64,000 nt of DNA, from positions 174,876,526 to 174,940,525 of the forward strand of contig CM038039.1 of the NCBI GenBank assembly GCA_021397845.1, written 5' to 3'. Shown piece by piece: positions 23,959 to 34,522 of this stretch (its first letter is position 1; every line of letters begins with the position of its first letter). A program made the position numbers and the translations under genes. This stretch comes from Areca catechu. Lineage: Eukaryota > Streptophyta > Magnoliopsida > Arecales > Arecaceae. A model generated the notes under the pieces. The model saw nothing but the letters and a program-made list of their open reading frames with translations, made no database searches and was not told the origin of the DNA.

Positions 23959-24597
23959 TGTTGATTTTCTAGGGTTTCGATGGAACAACGGAACAATGGA
24001 TTTCAAAAGAATTCTTTCTTGAAACTCCAAACAACTTGAAACCCTAAGCCCAAGATCCCTTATTCATTATAATTAACAAGTCATGCAATTAGGGTTTGGA
24101 AAAAAACCTGGAATGCTAATTCCTTCTTCTTTCCACTAGGAACACAAGTGCATGCCCTCTAGAAGAGATCCATATAGTAATGGAACCTAGAAGCAATCCT
24201 TAGTAGGTTGCTTAAATTACTGGGACTCTTTTGATGGCCTTTCTTTTTTTGGCAGCCTCTCCTTTCTTGCTCAGACCCTTGCCCTCCAGTAGAGCACTCT
24301 GAGCCCTCTTTAAATCTTCTCTTCACTCTCTTTTCACTTCCTAAATCTCTTCCTAAACCCTTGTCTTAAAATGGTGGACTAGTCTTAAGACAAGACCTAA
24401 ACTCTAACAAGGGATGGAAGTGACAAGGCAGTGTGTGAGTGTAAGAAAGCAAGAAAGAAAGGATTTTGTGATGTACTTCAGCCTAAACACCAAAGACTAT
24501 AAATAGGAGATGGATAGGTGCTAATGATGGCTCCTCATCAACCTTTGATCTGTCTATCAAAAGATCAAATAAGACCCTTCATTAAGAAGGAGTCTTA
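23959..24597 (-). repeat. H1 3' LTR, left part
   Basis: Matches 52388-53027 of the H1 5' LTR (TTCTAGGGTTTCGATGG near the start). Start TGTTGATTTT. Interrupted at 24598 by P1; it resumes at 33075 after a gap equal to 53028-54609 of the other LTR, so about 1.58 kb was lost. Confidence 0.85.
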
Positions 24598-26137
24598 TGG
24601 TGGGGACAATAGGATCAAACACAGATGACTGGATCCCATATGTTTTAATTAGTCATGTGTCAAAGTTTTAAAAATTTTATAATCAATTAAGACCGAGTCT
24701 TGTAATAAGTTACGGTTAGTTGATTTGTCTCAACCCTCAATCTAGTCAGTATTTTGAGTCCTGTACATCAGTATGAGTCTAGTATTAGTCTACTTTTTAT
24801 ACAAGAGAGGAGGTCTCCCTATTTTGGAGTTCCACCAGGCAACATCCAGGAGTCAGAGGCCACTACATCAGCCCATTGGATTTTGTGTGACAATCCATGA
24901 TCCAAGATGCTTCTAGAAACCCTGATTCCTTCCAGATGCCCTCCAGATGGCCAGATTCCTTCCAGATGCTTCCAGAATATTCCATATTCTAGGAACCCAT
25001 CTTTTCCAGGTTATCCCAGCACTCCAGTTCTTCAAATTCAAGTCCAAGCACCAAGCCCAGGTCCATTAAGAAGTAAGATTCCAAGAATATTTCCCTATCA
25101 GGCCATCCTAGCTTTCAGGGCCCAAAGACCAAGCACCCAAGGCCCCCTTGGTTGGCCCAATTGCTGCCCATGAAGCCCAACATGCATTCCAAGAGGGCTT
25201 AGGCATCCTCACATGTTGACTTGGTCCAAAGCCAAGTGGGGAGAGGAAAGAAGAGAAGACTAGGTCAAATTCTAACCTAGTTGGGATTCCTAATCCTTTT
25301 AAAACTTGTAATTGTAGTCTAACTAGGAAGAGGACTTGTAACCTAAGTGTAACCCTAGTTAGAGAAGGCATGGGAACTCTATAAATACCCCACCTCTCCC
25401 CCTCTTGTAATCATCTCTTTCTTATGATTACAACTTGCTGAAATTTTGAGTCTTTGCCTTGTGTTGGTGTTTTTGTCTTGGTTCTTTACTTTGAGTGCTC
25501 TCCTTGTGTGCCCTAGCCGAATCCCTGCTGCCCTAGCTTCCTTTTGCATCCATGGAGACTAGCCACACCTAAGCAAAGGAAGCCCTAGCCGCCATCCAAG
25601 ACAAGGAGCTTTTTCCTTCTCGGTTGCCATCTCCTAACCTTAATCTCGATTCCTTCAAAATCCTAGTTCTTTCTCTCCTTTTTATTTGCTATTTTGATTG
25701 ACCCTGATGCTTGCAAGATCTCTAAGGTGTTTCACCTCCTAGTGGAGGCTTTCCTTGCCTTCAGACCAGGCCCAGATCAGCCATCTGATTCATGGAACTG
25801 AAGCTTCTTCATCCAGGCTGCGATCTGAAAGTGAGTGATCCCTTCAACTACTGAATTTATAATCTATGAATGGTAAGAAACATTCTCTTCTCTTAATTTC
25901 TAATTTATTGAAGATCAACTATCCTAAACCGGGAGTTTCTCAACTCTCGGGTCCTGGCTACTTATTATCTTGCATGAGTTCTTTGTGATCATGATGATTC
26001 TATGCATTGCTATCATATTTGCTAGTTCTTACTTTAGTTTGGAAATTTAGCCTACAAACCTAAATCATAAAAATCACAAAAAAAATTAGTTTACTATTTT
26101 TCCTGCTCTTTAGCAATCCTAGAGTCATCCCGCATCA
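24598..26137 (+). repeat. P1 left LTR
   Basis: 1540 bp, TGGTGGGGA...CGCATCA. Matches 31515-33074 along its length, with many substitutions and small indels. Contains several CTTCCAGATGCC-like short repeats (about 24925-24975) and a promoter block CTATAAATACC at 25380. Open frames such as 24907-25173 are not supported as genes. Confidence 0.8.
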
Positions 26138-27243
26138 GTTTGGTATTCCAACATATTAGGATTTTTCCCTTCCTTCCCGGCTCCACATCATCCCTCCCGT
26201 TCAGATTTTTCATTTCAAGACACCTTCTCGAACCTCGGTCAGCCATCGAGGTCCATCAACGCCCTGCAACCACCTCCCTCCCGTGACACCAACTCCCTAT
26301 CATCATTTTTCGCCCAAACCCATAGCAGCCAATGCCTATGCACTATCATCATCCACTGCTGCCCGAGCCATCTCCGCTGGACCTCTGCCTGTGAAGACTG
26401 CTCTCCTCCCTTCCACCCGGAGTCATCTCAACCATCCCTTCTCCCAGATCGAGGCCCTCGTCGACGAGATCCTCGTCAGTACCTACACCCGAGCCCCTCT
26501 CTTCTCTACCGCTCGTGAAGCCTATCTCCAACACCGCCTTCGATCAAGTCTCCCCCACGCTGTCGACTCCCTCTCCGGATCTGCCCCCTCTCTGGATCTG
26601 CCCCTGCCACCACACGAACCTTCATGTTGCTTCTTCGCCGCCCGCTGGTCTCCATCTCCGATCAATGCCCAGCAGACGAAACCCTTGCCACAAACTTCTA
26701 CATGCGGTCCACTGATCTAGTCGCCCGTGTCACCCACCGGACCTCCTCCCTGCCCCCTGTAGCCGACGACGTCGAACTCCTTCGGATGCATGCCCAGGCT
26801 GAGCTTGCCATCTTCATTCACTACTGTCGCCCTATCGAAGTTACCTATGATCAGCTGAGACAACCTCCATGCCAGCATCGTCCTGTCCATTCCGTCGTCC
26901 TCTGCCCAGCGTCGACACCGACGACCCCCTCCATGAGCCTCCCCGTCCCCTATTTTCTGGTATTTGACCATGAAGAAGGAGAAAGGGGACAACACGAATG
27001 TGAAAGCTGCATGGTATTTGGAGCTACACAATTTCTAGAGTGCACGGTTCTCAAAGCAATGAGAATTTCATAGTTGCACAGATCTTAGAGCAGCTAATAA
27101 AATGAAAATATGAAAAAAAAATCTAGAAATTGTTCAGAAAAAAAAAAGTGAAGAACCTAGCCTTTTTTATGATTGGTTCCAATTCCATCAAACCCTCGCT
27201 CACCCAAACTCGACGGAGTCGAGTTCGCCACACCGCAGGGAAA
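26138..27243 (+). other. GC-rich internal segment of unknown origin in P1
   Basis: Begins with a degraded PBS (TTTGGTATTCC) and ends with the hairpin and polypurine-like sequence of the miniature element (CTCGACGGAGTCGAG at 27209-27223). Between them, 26170-27070 is much richer in C and G than its surroundings and holds two overlapping plus-strand frames (26283-26720, Ala/Ser/Pro-rich; 26624-27073, with HAQAELAIFIHYC). I recognise neither product. It could be a captured host gene piece or a retrotransposon part. A-rich runs follow at 27112-27150. Confidence 0.5.
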
Positions 27244-28356
27244 TGATGGGGACCAAAAGTCTATTTTATTTTATTTTATTTGTGTCCATTAATCCTGTGT
27301 TACTTAAGACAAAGTGAGCCAATTGAGTCCTATAATAAAGTAAGACAACTGAGTCCAGTTGAGTTCACTTAGTTAGGTATAGTCAATTTTATTTCAGTCA
27401 AGTTTGATCGAGTCCATTCAAGTTATGTTCAAGATAAGAGTCAGTAGACCAGGGGATTCACCATGTCCTCGAAACCAGAGATAGCCTTCATGCACTTGGA
27501 CCCTTTCATGTCGCCAAGCCTGAAAGAGAGAGCTCCAATCCAAGACAAAGGCCCATTGTTAACCAGGTCCACCATGGTTTCTTTGAACACAAGTCAGGGT
27601 TTCCTAGCCCTCAAGTCATGTACCCTAGGGTGAATCTATAAATACCACCCCTCCCCTCTTGTATGAAGTATCTTTCTTCTCATGAATACAACTTAAAATT
27701 GAATGTTATTTTATCTGAGTTTTTTTCTCAGGATTGGAGTGGGTGTGACACCCATGTTTTTTATTCTTAAGTGCAAGCCCTAATTTCCTAGTGACTTTTA
27801 TGCTCGCCAGTGATCCCCCGTGATCCCTGTTCTTGAGTACAAGCCCTAATCCCCTGGTGACTTCTACACTCGCCAGCGATCTCCCAACTTCCATCCCGTA
27901 TGAAGAATATGAATTTTTGAAAAGAGTGTTCTTGGTTATGCCTCCATTAAGAGTGGGCAAGAGGCCCATCTTTCCTTTATCTGTAGGTGTCGAGGGGTGT
28001 GAGACCCCCCCGCCTTCACTTTCGAGCGTCGAGGGGCGTGAGGCCCTAGTTATCTTCTCCATCGCTCAGTCCCCTCTATGATCTTGGAGCTTTTCCTTCA
28101 CGGCCCCAGGTAGCGATTTGGGTGGGACGTCCTAGACTCCGCATGTAGTGAGATAGGTGGAACACCCTAGACTATATGTAGTGGGGTGGGTGGGATGCCC
28201 TAGAGGTGTGACGTCTCTCCATGAAGGTAAGTTCCAAGTCCATAGAGTATCCATCTTTCTTGCCCCCACATATTTTTTTCACCTTCTTGACCCTAATCAC
28301 AGGAGACTTCTCAAATCTCCAACGATCCTCCTAGCCCCCCCCCTTGTCCCACATCA
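27244..28356 (+). repeat. LTR of a second family inside P1
   Basis: 1113 bp from TGATGGGGACC to CCCACATCA, the same termini as the miniature element's LTRs. Promoter block CTATAAATACC near 27640. The downstream part is made of short duplications: a CAAGCCCTAAT...CGCCAG block at about 27773-27827 and again at 27840-27890, a TCGAGGGGYGTGAG pair at 27988 and 28029, and GGGTGGGACG-type blocks at 28110-28205. An (ATTTT)n run is at 27260-27280. No second copy of this LTR is in the window. Confidence 0.7.
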
Positions 28357-28359
28357 ATC

Positions 28360-28371
28360 TGGTATCAGAGC
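28360..28371 (+). promoter_or_regulatory. Primer-binding site in P1
   Basis: TGGTATCAGAGC, complementary to the initiator Met-tRNA 3' end, three bases after the LTR end CACATCA. Confidence 0.9.
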
Positions 28372-29452
28372 AGGTTTAGGATAGTTTTTATATGCTTTGC
28401 ATTTACAAACCCAAATTTCTGCATCCTATCTACTACATTAGGTATATGTTTTGCATCTGATTTTGACCATCTAGAAATTTTATTTTTCTTTGACATTGTC
28501 ATAAATTGTTCTATGTCATGTCCTTTGTTTTATTAAAATTTTTAACTAATTTTATAGAAACACTAAGTCATTAAAATTTGGCATATTAGAAACCCTAACA
28601 GAATCTTGAAAATTTCTATAGTAGTGCAAAAATCCTAAGATTTACATCATCATTGATTTTTGTTCTACTTGAAATTTGGTAGGTATCATCATCACCGTCC
28701 ATCCTCTATTCTAGAAATTTTTTGAATTTTATCTGTATCAGTAACTATGTCAAATTCTGCATCAACTGAAACCCTAATTCTTTGATTTCTGTTGATTTTG
28801 CACTTGACTAACTCAAACCTAATTAACTTCCAAAACCCCCAATCCCAAGCCAAGCTTTGTTTGATAACCCCAATTAACTTAAACTTAACTTGACATCTCA
28901 TAAATTATAAAAAAATTATTTTATTACTTACTGTGTTTTAGTTTGCATCAGGACCATTGAATGTTCATCATCTTTTAATCTAATCTTAAGGGCAATCAAT
29001 ATAACATCAGGGCAGGAGGTCATTACCTGTCCGCGATCCAAAATAACCACCCATCATTTCCATCCAAGCCTTAATTAAAATTAATTAGACTTAATTTGCC
29101 ATAGTGGGCTAGGTGACACCCAACAGGTCAGGTCCGAATCGTGTGAGCCAACTAGTGCATTTAATCCTTTAGCTATTACTGAAAGTTGGTGTCTAAGGCT
29201 GGGGGTCCAGAGTCAAATGACCTAAGTAGTATTATGGTTTTTAATTAGGTCCCTGCGAAAGCAGGGGGGCCTCCCACACTCCCACCCCCTACTTGGCCAA
29301 TGGAAGAATTAGCTACTGGGTTAAGTGTAAGTTGAACTGACCCATTTAGTTTTGACTCCAGGTCTAGGAAATCCTAGATTGTACTAACCTTTTTTCTTTC
29401 TTTGCATGCTTGATTGCACCACATCACTTTGCTTGATTGTTTGATTTGTTGC
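28372..29452 (+). other. P1 leader
   Basis: Non-coding, with short blocks in common with the chromovirus leader (41580-41760), such as the TCATTACCTGTCC-like and TTAATTTGCC...AGTGGG blocks. This ties P1 to the chromovirus. No other function was seen. Confidence 0.6.
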
Positions 29453-29611
29453 ATGACCACTAGATTAGGAACCCAATACCAAAAGTCCAAACCTCAACCC
29501 AGCCTAACTATGGATTCCAAATTTGAGGCCATGATGAAGGCCATGAGTGATCAGATTATCTCCCAATTGAACTGTAGGTTTGACCAATGCAATACCCAAA
29601 CCCAAGCCTAG
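29453..29611 (+). pseudogene. P1 gag N-terminal remnant
   Basis: Short frame whose ATG at 29453 gives MTTRLGTQYQKSKPQPS, parallel to MTTRSGTPYHPSQAQPS at the start of the chromovirus gag (42219). The similarity fades after about 50 codons and a stop (CAA to TAG-type context) ends the frame at 29611. Thereafter the frame contains repeated RFDQCNTQ/RFDLFNTK units rather than capsid. The capsid and zinc knuckle are absent, so it cannot act as a normal gag. It shows that P1 descends from a chromovirus that kept its packaging-region start. Confidence 0.65.
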
Positions 29612-29692
29612 CTTGCCCAAATAGACCGTAGGTTTGACCTATTCAATACTAAACTTGACCAAAAGAATAAAATGTTTGACTAACTGATCCAA

Positions 29693-30151
29693 TTGAATAA
29701 CCAAATGACCCATAGGATTGATCCATTAGACGACCAAATAAGAACCCTAGACAAGGACCATAGAGCTACACCCTCACCATATAATCCCCAGGAACCCATA
29801 GTCTCTAAATATGAACCCAGTAGTAATCTACTATCCCTCAGTCAACCTGAACCCTATAGGATTAATACCCCTAGATTTGAATCCATAACCTTTGAACCCA
29901 TAACCTTTAAACCCATAACCTATGAACCCATAGCCATTAGTTTAACCACCCCTATTATCCTAGACTTTAGTCAATTTTATATTAGCCAAACCCCTCTTAC
30001 CACCCCATTGGTTCACCAAGATGACTTAGAAGAAGAAATATATGAGGCTAACCCAAGTTTGGTAGAGGAATATGAAGATAATGAGTCTATTGAAGATCTA
30101 GAAGAGTACCCTATAGAAGACCCAGGATTAGTTGATTATGACCAAACCTAG
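29693..30151 (+). CDS. Unknown acidic Pro/Glu-rich frame in P1 (152 aa)
   Basis: No family recognised. Starts MNNQMTHRIDPLDDQ. The middle carries a peptide repeat ITFEPITFKPITYEPI encoded by 15-bp tandem units (about 29885-29935), and the C-terminal third is very acidic (EEYEDNESIEDLEEYP). After a stop at 30149 the same composition continues in the same frame with two more stops (about 30211 and 30396) into 30422-30832, so the original product was probably about 450 residues starting at the gag ATG. It occupies the place of capsid and pol. Could be a spacer derived from decayed gag, or a separate captured gene. Confidence 0.45.
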   Translation: MNNQMTHRIDPLDDQIRTLDKDHRATPSPYNPQEPIVSKYEPSSNLLSLSQPEPYRINTPRFESITFEPITFKPITYEPIAISLTTPIILDFSQFYISQTPLTTPLVHQDDLEEEIYEANPSLVEEYEDNESIEDLEEYPIEDPGLVDYDQT

Positions 30152-30421
30152 ATAGAAACCAATCCAGTGTTAGTTGATCCAATAGAAACCCAGGTAGAAG
30201 CCACCCTAGAGTAAGCTGACTTTAACCACACCCAACCTGTAGTGGAAGAACCCTTAAAGAAAAAAGACCATGAGGAATCCAATCCTACAATTAGAATCTT
30301 ACCTGATGAGCCACTAGAAGAAAACCCAATTAGAGAGCCCAGTCCTTTGATTTATGAGCCAGAAGAGTTTATTAAGGACTTGACCTCTTTAAATTAGTAC
30401 TCTCAGGATGAAGTCACCTCT

Positions 30422-30832
30422 TTGACACCACTTGATCTTTTTTCTAAAATCAATGACCCCTTCGTCTATTATGCAGACCCTTTAGATATGCCTCAAACCC
30501 ATAAGGTAAATCTTATTAGTATAGGACTCATCCCTGAAACACTTTCTTGTCTTTTAGTTTATCTGATTAACCCAGAACCCTTTTCCTACTTTCTACCCAA
30601 TCAGACTAACTCTGAACCCACCTCTTATTTTCTACCTTTTTCTAAAACTTCTCCTAATCTTCTCATTATTAGATTGCATTTTATAGAAGTCAGTATATTG
30701 TATACATGCATTGTGCATATTAGGCTTGCATCTTACTTCTTGCATACCCTTTGGCATTTACTAGAAGTACATAGTAAGTTTTCATATGCATGCCATGCTA
30801 GGGTCAAACCTAAAGAGTCTATAGTCTGTTAG
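30422..30832 (+). CDS. Unknown frame in P1 with hydrophobic segment (136 aa)
   Basis: In-frame continuation of the preceding frame after a stop near 30396. It contains PEPFSYFLPNQTNSEPTSYF repeats (a 12-14 residue near-duplication) and, at about residues 78-110, a hydrophobic stretch (LLIIRLHFIEVSILYTCIV) that might be membrane-inserting. No catalytic motif of any retrotransposon enzyme is visible. Not recognised; coding status is uncertain. Confidence 0.4.
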   Translation: MTPLDLFSKINDPFVYYADPLDMPQTHKVNLISIGLIPETLSCLLVYLINPEPFSYFLPNQTNSEPTSYFLPFSKTSPNLLIIRLHFIEVSILYTCIVHIRLASYFLHTLWHLLEVHSKFSYACHARVKPKESIVC

Positions 30833-30989
30833 GTTTTATTCCTAGAGTCTAATAAATCTCTTTTGATAGGGAAGTCTAGTCGAGTCTATTAGGTATTAGT
30901 CTAGAGTCCAATAAATTTACAGAACCAATTACCTGTCCACACATGCACTAGCCTCTGCACAACATATGCATCATAAAATTAGTTAAGAG

Positions 30990-31440
30990 TTGAACCTAAG
31001 AAATGAACTAAATAACAACTTGGCTAATTCCCAAAGAAAAGACAAAGAATTTTTTACAGAGGATTTTATGATTGCAAAGGAATTTTCTGCTCACGAAGCT
31101 AGCCCATCCAAAATAATGAAGAGTAATGGACCCAATGCCTATGTGCATGAAATACTACATGATTTAAGTATTAGCTCCACCTTCATCATTTCAGATCTTA
31201 TAGAGTCTAGGGAGCCAGCAATGATACCTAGCAAGCACCTTGAGCCTATCCCTCCCTTTGAGAGAGAACCCACCCCAGAGTGTCCAAATACAAATTGGCC
31301 CATAAGTGAGGAACAGATTGAGAGAACTCTGGATGATCAAGCTACCAGTACCTAGAATAGAGATTGTCAGCGGTACTTGGTCAGTGGCAAGGTCGGCCAG
31401 AATCTGAGGATTTGTGGAATACTGGTGTAGATCTACAGTG
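30990..31440 (+). pseudogene. P1 integrase C-terminus and chromodomain remnant
   Basis: Frame from 30990 containing SNGPNAYVHEILHDLSISSTF and EEQIERTLDDQATST, which match the chromovirus end at 46540-46800 (GPNAYVVDL, ERIERILDDQIITT). The chromodomain then passes through a stop (CGG to TAG-type change near 31353) and a one-base shift near 31385. It is the only trace of pol in P1. In full elements this domain is thought to guide insertion to modified chromatin. Confidence 0.8.
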
Positions 31441-31498
31441 CCTCAACCCAGACCCTCCTTGAGCCAAATTGACCCATACTTGATGGGGACGAGTTCCA

Positions 31499-31514
31499 CC
31501 CACCCCGGGAGAAT
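31499..31514 (+). promoter_or_regulatory. P1 polypurine tract region
   Basis: CCCACCCCGGGAGAAT lies directly before the right LTR, matching CCCACCAGGGGAGAAT in the chromovirus (46919-46934). It primes plus-strand synthesis. Confidence 0.7.
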
Positions 31515-33074
31515 TGGTGGGGATACTAGGATCAAATACAGATCACTGAATCCCATATATTTTAGTTAGTCATGTGTCAAAGTTTTGAAAATTTTGTAAT
31601 CAATTAAGATTAAGTCCTTTAATAAGTTGAGGTTAGTTGATTTGTCTCAACCCTCAACCTTGTCAAGTACATTGAGTTCTGTACATCAGTAAAAGTCTAG
31701 TATGAGTCCAATTTTTGCACAAGAGAAGATGTTACCCATTTTTAGAGTTCTACCAGGCCTCATCCAGGAGTTAGAGGTCACTACAACAGATTATTGGATT
31801 TTGTGTGACACCACAGGATCCAAGATGCCTTCAGGAGACCTTGATTCCTTTCAAATGCCCTCTAGATGCCTAGATTCCCTTCCAGATGCCAGAGTATATT
31901 CCTAGACCAGGACATCCATTATTCCAGAGGTCCATCTATCTGCTAGCCCAAAGAAATCAAGCCCAGGTGCCAAGCCCAAGCCCTTAAGAAGCAAGATACC
32001 AGGGAATATTCCTGCTACCAGGCTACCAGGCCACCCCAACTTCCAGAGGCCCAAGCCCATGCACCCAAGCCCCTTTGGGCCAGTCCCTTGCTGCCCCTAG
32101 AATCCTAACACGCCCTCCTAGGCATCCTTGGAGGGTTGACAAAGTCAAAGCTTAAAGGGAGGTGTCCTTAAGTGAGAAGGAGAAGACTAGTCTAACCTAG
32201 TTAGGATTCCTAGTTCTTTTAAGCTTTGTAATTCTAACCTAGCTACTAAAGGACATGTAATCTAACTAGGAAAAGGCTTGTAAACTTATGTATAACCCTA
32301 GTTAGGAGAATGCATGGGAACTCTATAAATACCCCACCCCTCCCTCTCTTGTAATCATCTCTTTCTTATGAATACAACTTGCTGAAATTTTGTGTTATTG
32401 CCTTGTGATTGGTGTCTTTGTTTTGGTTCTTTACTTTGAGTGCTCTCCTTGTGTACCTTGGCCGAATCCCTGCTGCCCTAGCATCCTTTTGCATCCTTGG
32501 AGGCCAGCCACACCCAAGGAAAGGAAGCCCTAGCTATCATCCAAGACAAGGAGCTTGTTCCCTCCCTGGTTGCCATCTCCTAACCCTAATCCTGATTCCT
32601 TCAAAACCCTAGTTCCTTTTCTTTTTTTTATTTTCTATTTTGATTGATCCTAATGCTTGTAGGATCCCCGAGGTGCTTTACCTCCCCTAAGGAGGCCTTC
32701 TTTGCTTCTAGGACTACCCAAATTAGCCATCAGATTCAAGGAAACCGAGCTTCATCATCTAAACTCCAATCAGAGTGCTATGTGACCTCTTCATCGAAAG
32801 TTCTTCAATTCACTGATTGGTAACATCCTTCCCTTCTCTTAATCTCTGATTTGATGAAGAATAGCTATCCTAAACTGGGAGTTTCTCAACTCTCGGGTCC
32901 TGGCTTTTTCATTATCTTGCATGAGTTATATTACGATACGATGATTCTTTGCATTGCTTTTACTTTCGCTAGTTCTTACTTTATTTTGGGAGTTTAGCCT
33001 AAAAATTAAATTATAAAAAATTATAAAAAAATTAGTTTACTATTTTCCTACAATCTTAGAGTCATCCTACATCA
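31515..33074 (+). repeat. P1 right LTR
   Basis: 1560 bp, TGGTGGGGA...CTACATCA. Same order of blocks as 24598-26137, including CTATAAATACC at about 32323 and the final GAGTCATCCTACATCA. Its divergence from the left copy shows that P1 is much older than the chromovirus. Confidence 0.8.
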
Positions 33075-33445
33075 ACTCATAACCTAATGAGCACCTACAT
33101 CCTTCTATTAGTGTCTCTACACAAGTGGTTGTGAGGCCAACCACCCTCTCCATCGAGCGTACTTAAGATGTCTAGTCTTTCCGGATTCATCGATCCCTAA
33201 ATCGATTATCCGACAACTAGGAACATTTTAGATTAGGGTTTATAGAAACTTAGGTCTCACTATTATGATCTCTATCATAATCCTAATTCCATTATCCTAA
33301 GATATGGGGTTTATCATATTCTTGATAAGATGCATTAGTATGATGAATCAAAAGATGCCTTTTATTGATAAATAATATTATACATGAGTTGGAAGATCAT
33401 AGAAATTCCTTTACAATGATTGGCTTTTAGGGCACCATTCTTTCA
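33075..33445 (-). repeat. H1 3' LTR, right part
   Basis: Matches 54610-54981 of the other H1 LTR from CTCATAACCTAATGAGCACC to the terminal CCATTCTTTCA. The next bases, ATCTCCTACTTGT, are the complement of the H1 polypurine tract. Confidence 0.85.
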
Positions 33446-34522
33446 ATCTCCTACTTGTACTAAAGCCAATCGTCTTTGTATTTTACACCCATACAATCTA
33501 AGTAGTGATCGAACTACTACTTTGGTAGTGCTTTAGTGAATGGGTTTCCTATGTTGTTCTTTGTATCTACTCATTCAATAAGAACCTCTTGTCTTTTTAT
33601 GATCTCTCGAACGAGGTGGAAGCATCTTAGGATGTTCTTTGACTTATGATGAGACCTTGGTTCCTTCGCTTGCATAACAGCTCCAATGTTATCACAATAA
33701 AGAGGCACCAGTTGTTGTATAGAAGGAACTACGCCTAACTCCATGATGAATTTCTTCATCCACACAACTTCCTTTGTGGCTTCACTTGCAGCTATGTATC
33801 TACCTCAGTGATTGAGTCAGCTACAGTTGGCTGCTTTGTACTCTTCCAACACACTTCACCATCATATAGGGTAAAAACATACCTTAATATGGATTTGTTA
33901 TCATCCGGATCTGATTGAAAACTAGAATATGTATATCCTTCTAGTTTCAACTTTGATCCACCATATATTAGAAAAACATCTTTAGTCCTTCTCAGGTACT
34001 TAACAATGTTTTTCATAGCTTTCCAATGATCCTCTCCTGGATCAGCCTTGAACCTGCTTACTATGCCCTAGGCATAACCAACATCATGACTGGTACATAA
34101 CATGGCATACATAATTGATCCAACAGCCAAAGCATAAGAGATCAAACCCATTCTCTCTCTGTCCTTCAGTGTCTTAGGAGACATCTTCTTGGAGAAATGT
34201 ATGCCTTAACTCATGGGCAAGTAACCTTTCTTTCTTCCTTCCATGTTGAAACTCTTCAACACTAAGTCAATGTACCTGGATTAGGATAAGCCCAGCATCC
34301 TCTTAGATCTATCTCTATCTATCTTTATACCTAGTATATACGATGCCTCTCCCAAATCCTTCATGGAAAACTATTTTGATAGCCAAGACTTTACCGATTG
34401 CAACATTGAGATACCATTCCCAATGATGAATATGTCAACGACATACAAAACCAAGAAAATAAGGACACTCCCACTTGTCTTCTTGTACACACATGGTTCA
34501 TCCACATTCTTGATAAACCAAA
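33446..34522 (-). pseudogene. H1 RNase H and C-terminal half of RT
   Basis: Copia RT/RNase H on the minus strand. From the right: FIKNVDEPCVYKK, then the catalytic box as YVVD (34433-34444; the family has YVDD, so the first Asp is lost), LGEASYILGI, CTSHDVGYA, YLRRTKDVFLIYGG (33960-34016), then RNase H with PLYCDNIGAVMQAKEPRSH (33640-33710), whose Asp is kept. Stops occur at several sites. The frame joins without a gap to 48575 onward once H2 is removed (KEFG then FIKN). Bases 34518-34522 (CCAAA) are the H2 target duplication. Confidence 0.88.

Larger units (their letters stand above)
24598..33074 (+). mobile_element. P1, non-autonomous chromovirus-related element (LARD-like)
   Basis: Two related LTRs in direct orientation (24598-26137 and 31515-33074), a Met-tRNA-type PBS, a leader and gag start resembling the chromovirus at 39638-48186, and at the right end the remains of an integrase C-terminus with chromodomain plus polypurine tract. 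RT, RNase H and the integrase core are absent. The middle carries unrelated frames and a third LTR of another family. No target duplication: flanks are TCTTA and ACTCA, and host LTR sequence is missing, so the insertion site was altered later. Confidence 0.7.

Noticed and set aside
28360..28371. tRNA-like sequences at this and the other TGGTATCAGAGC sites.
   Set aside because: Only the 12 nt complementary to the tRNA 3' end are present; these are primer-binding sites, not tRNA genes.
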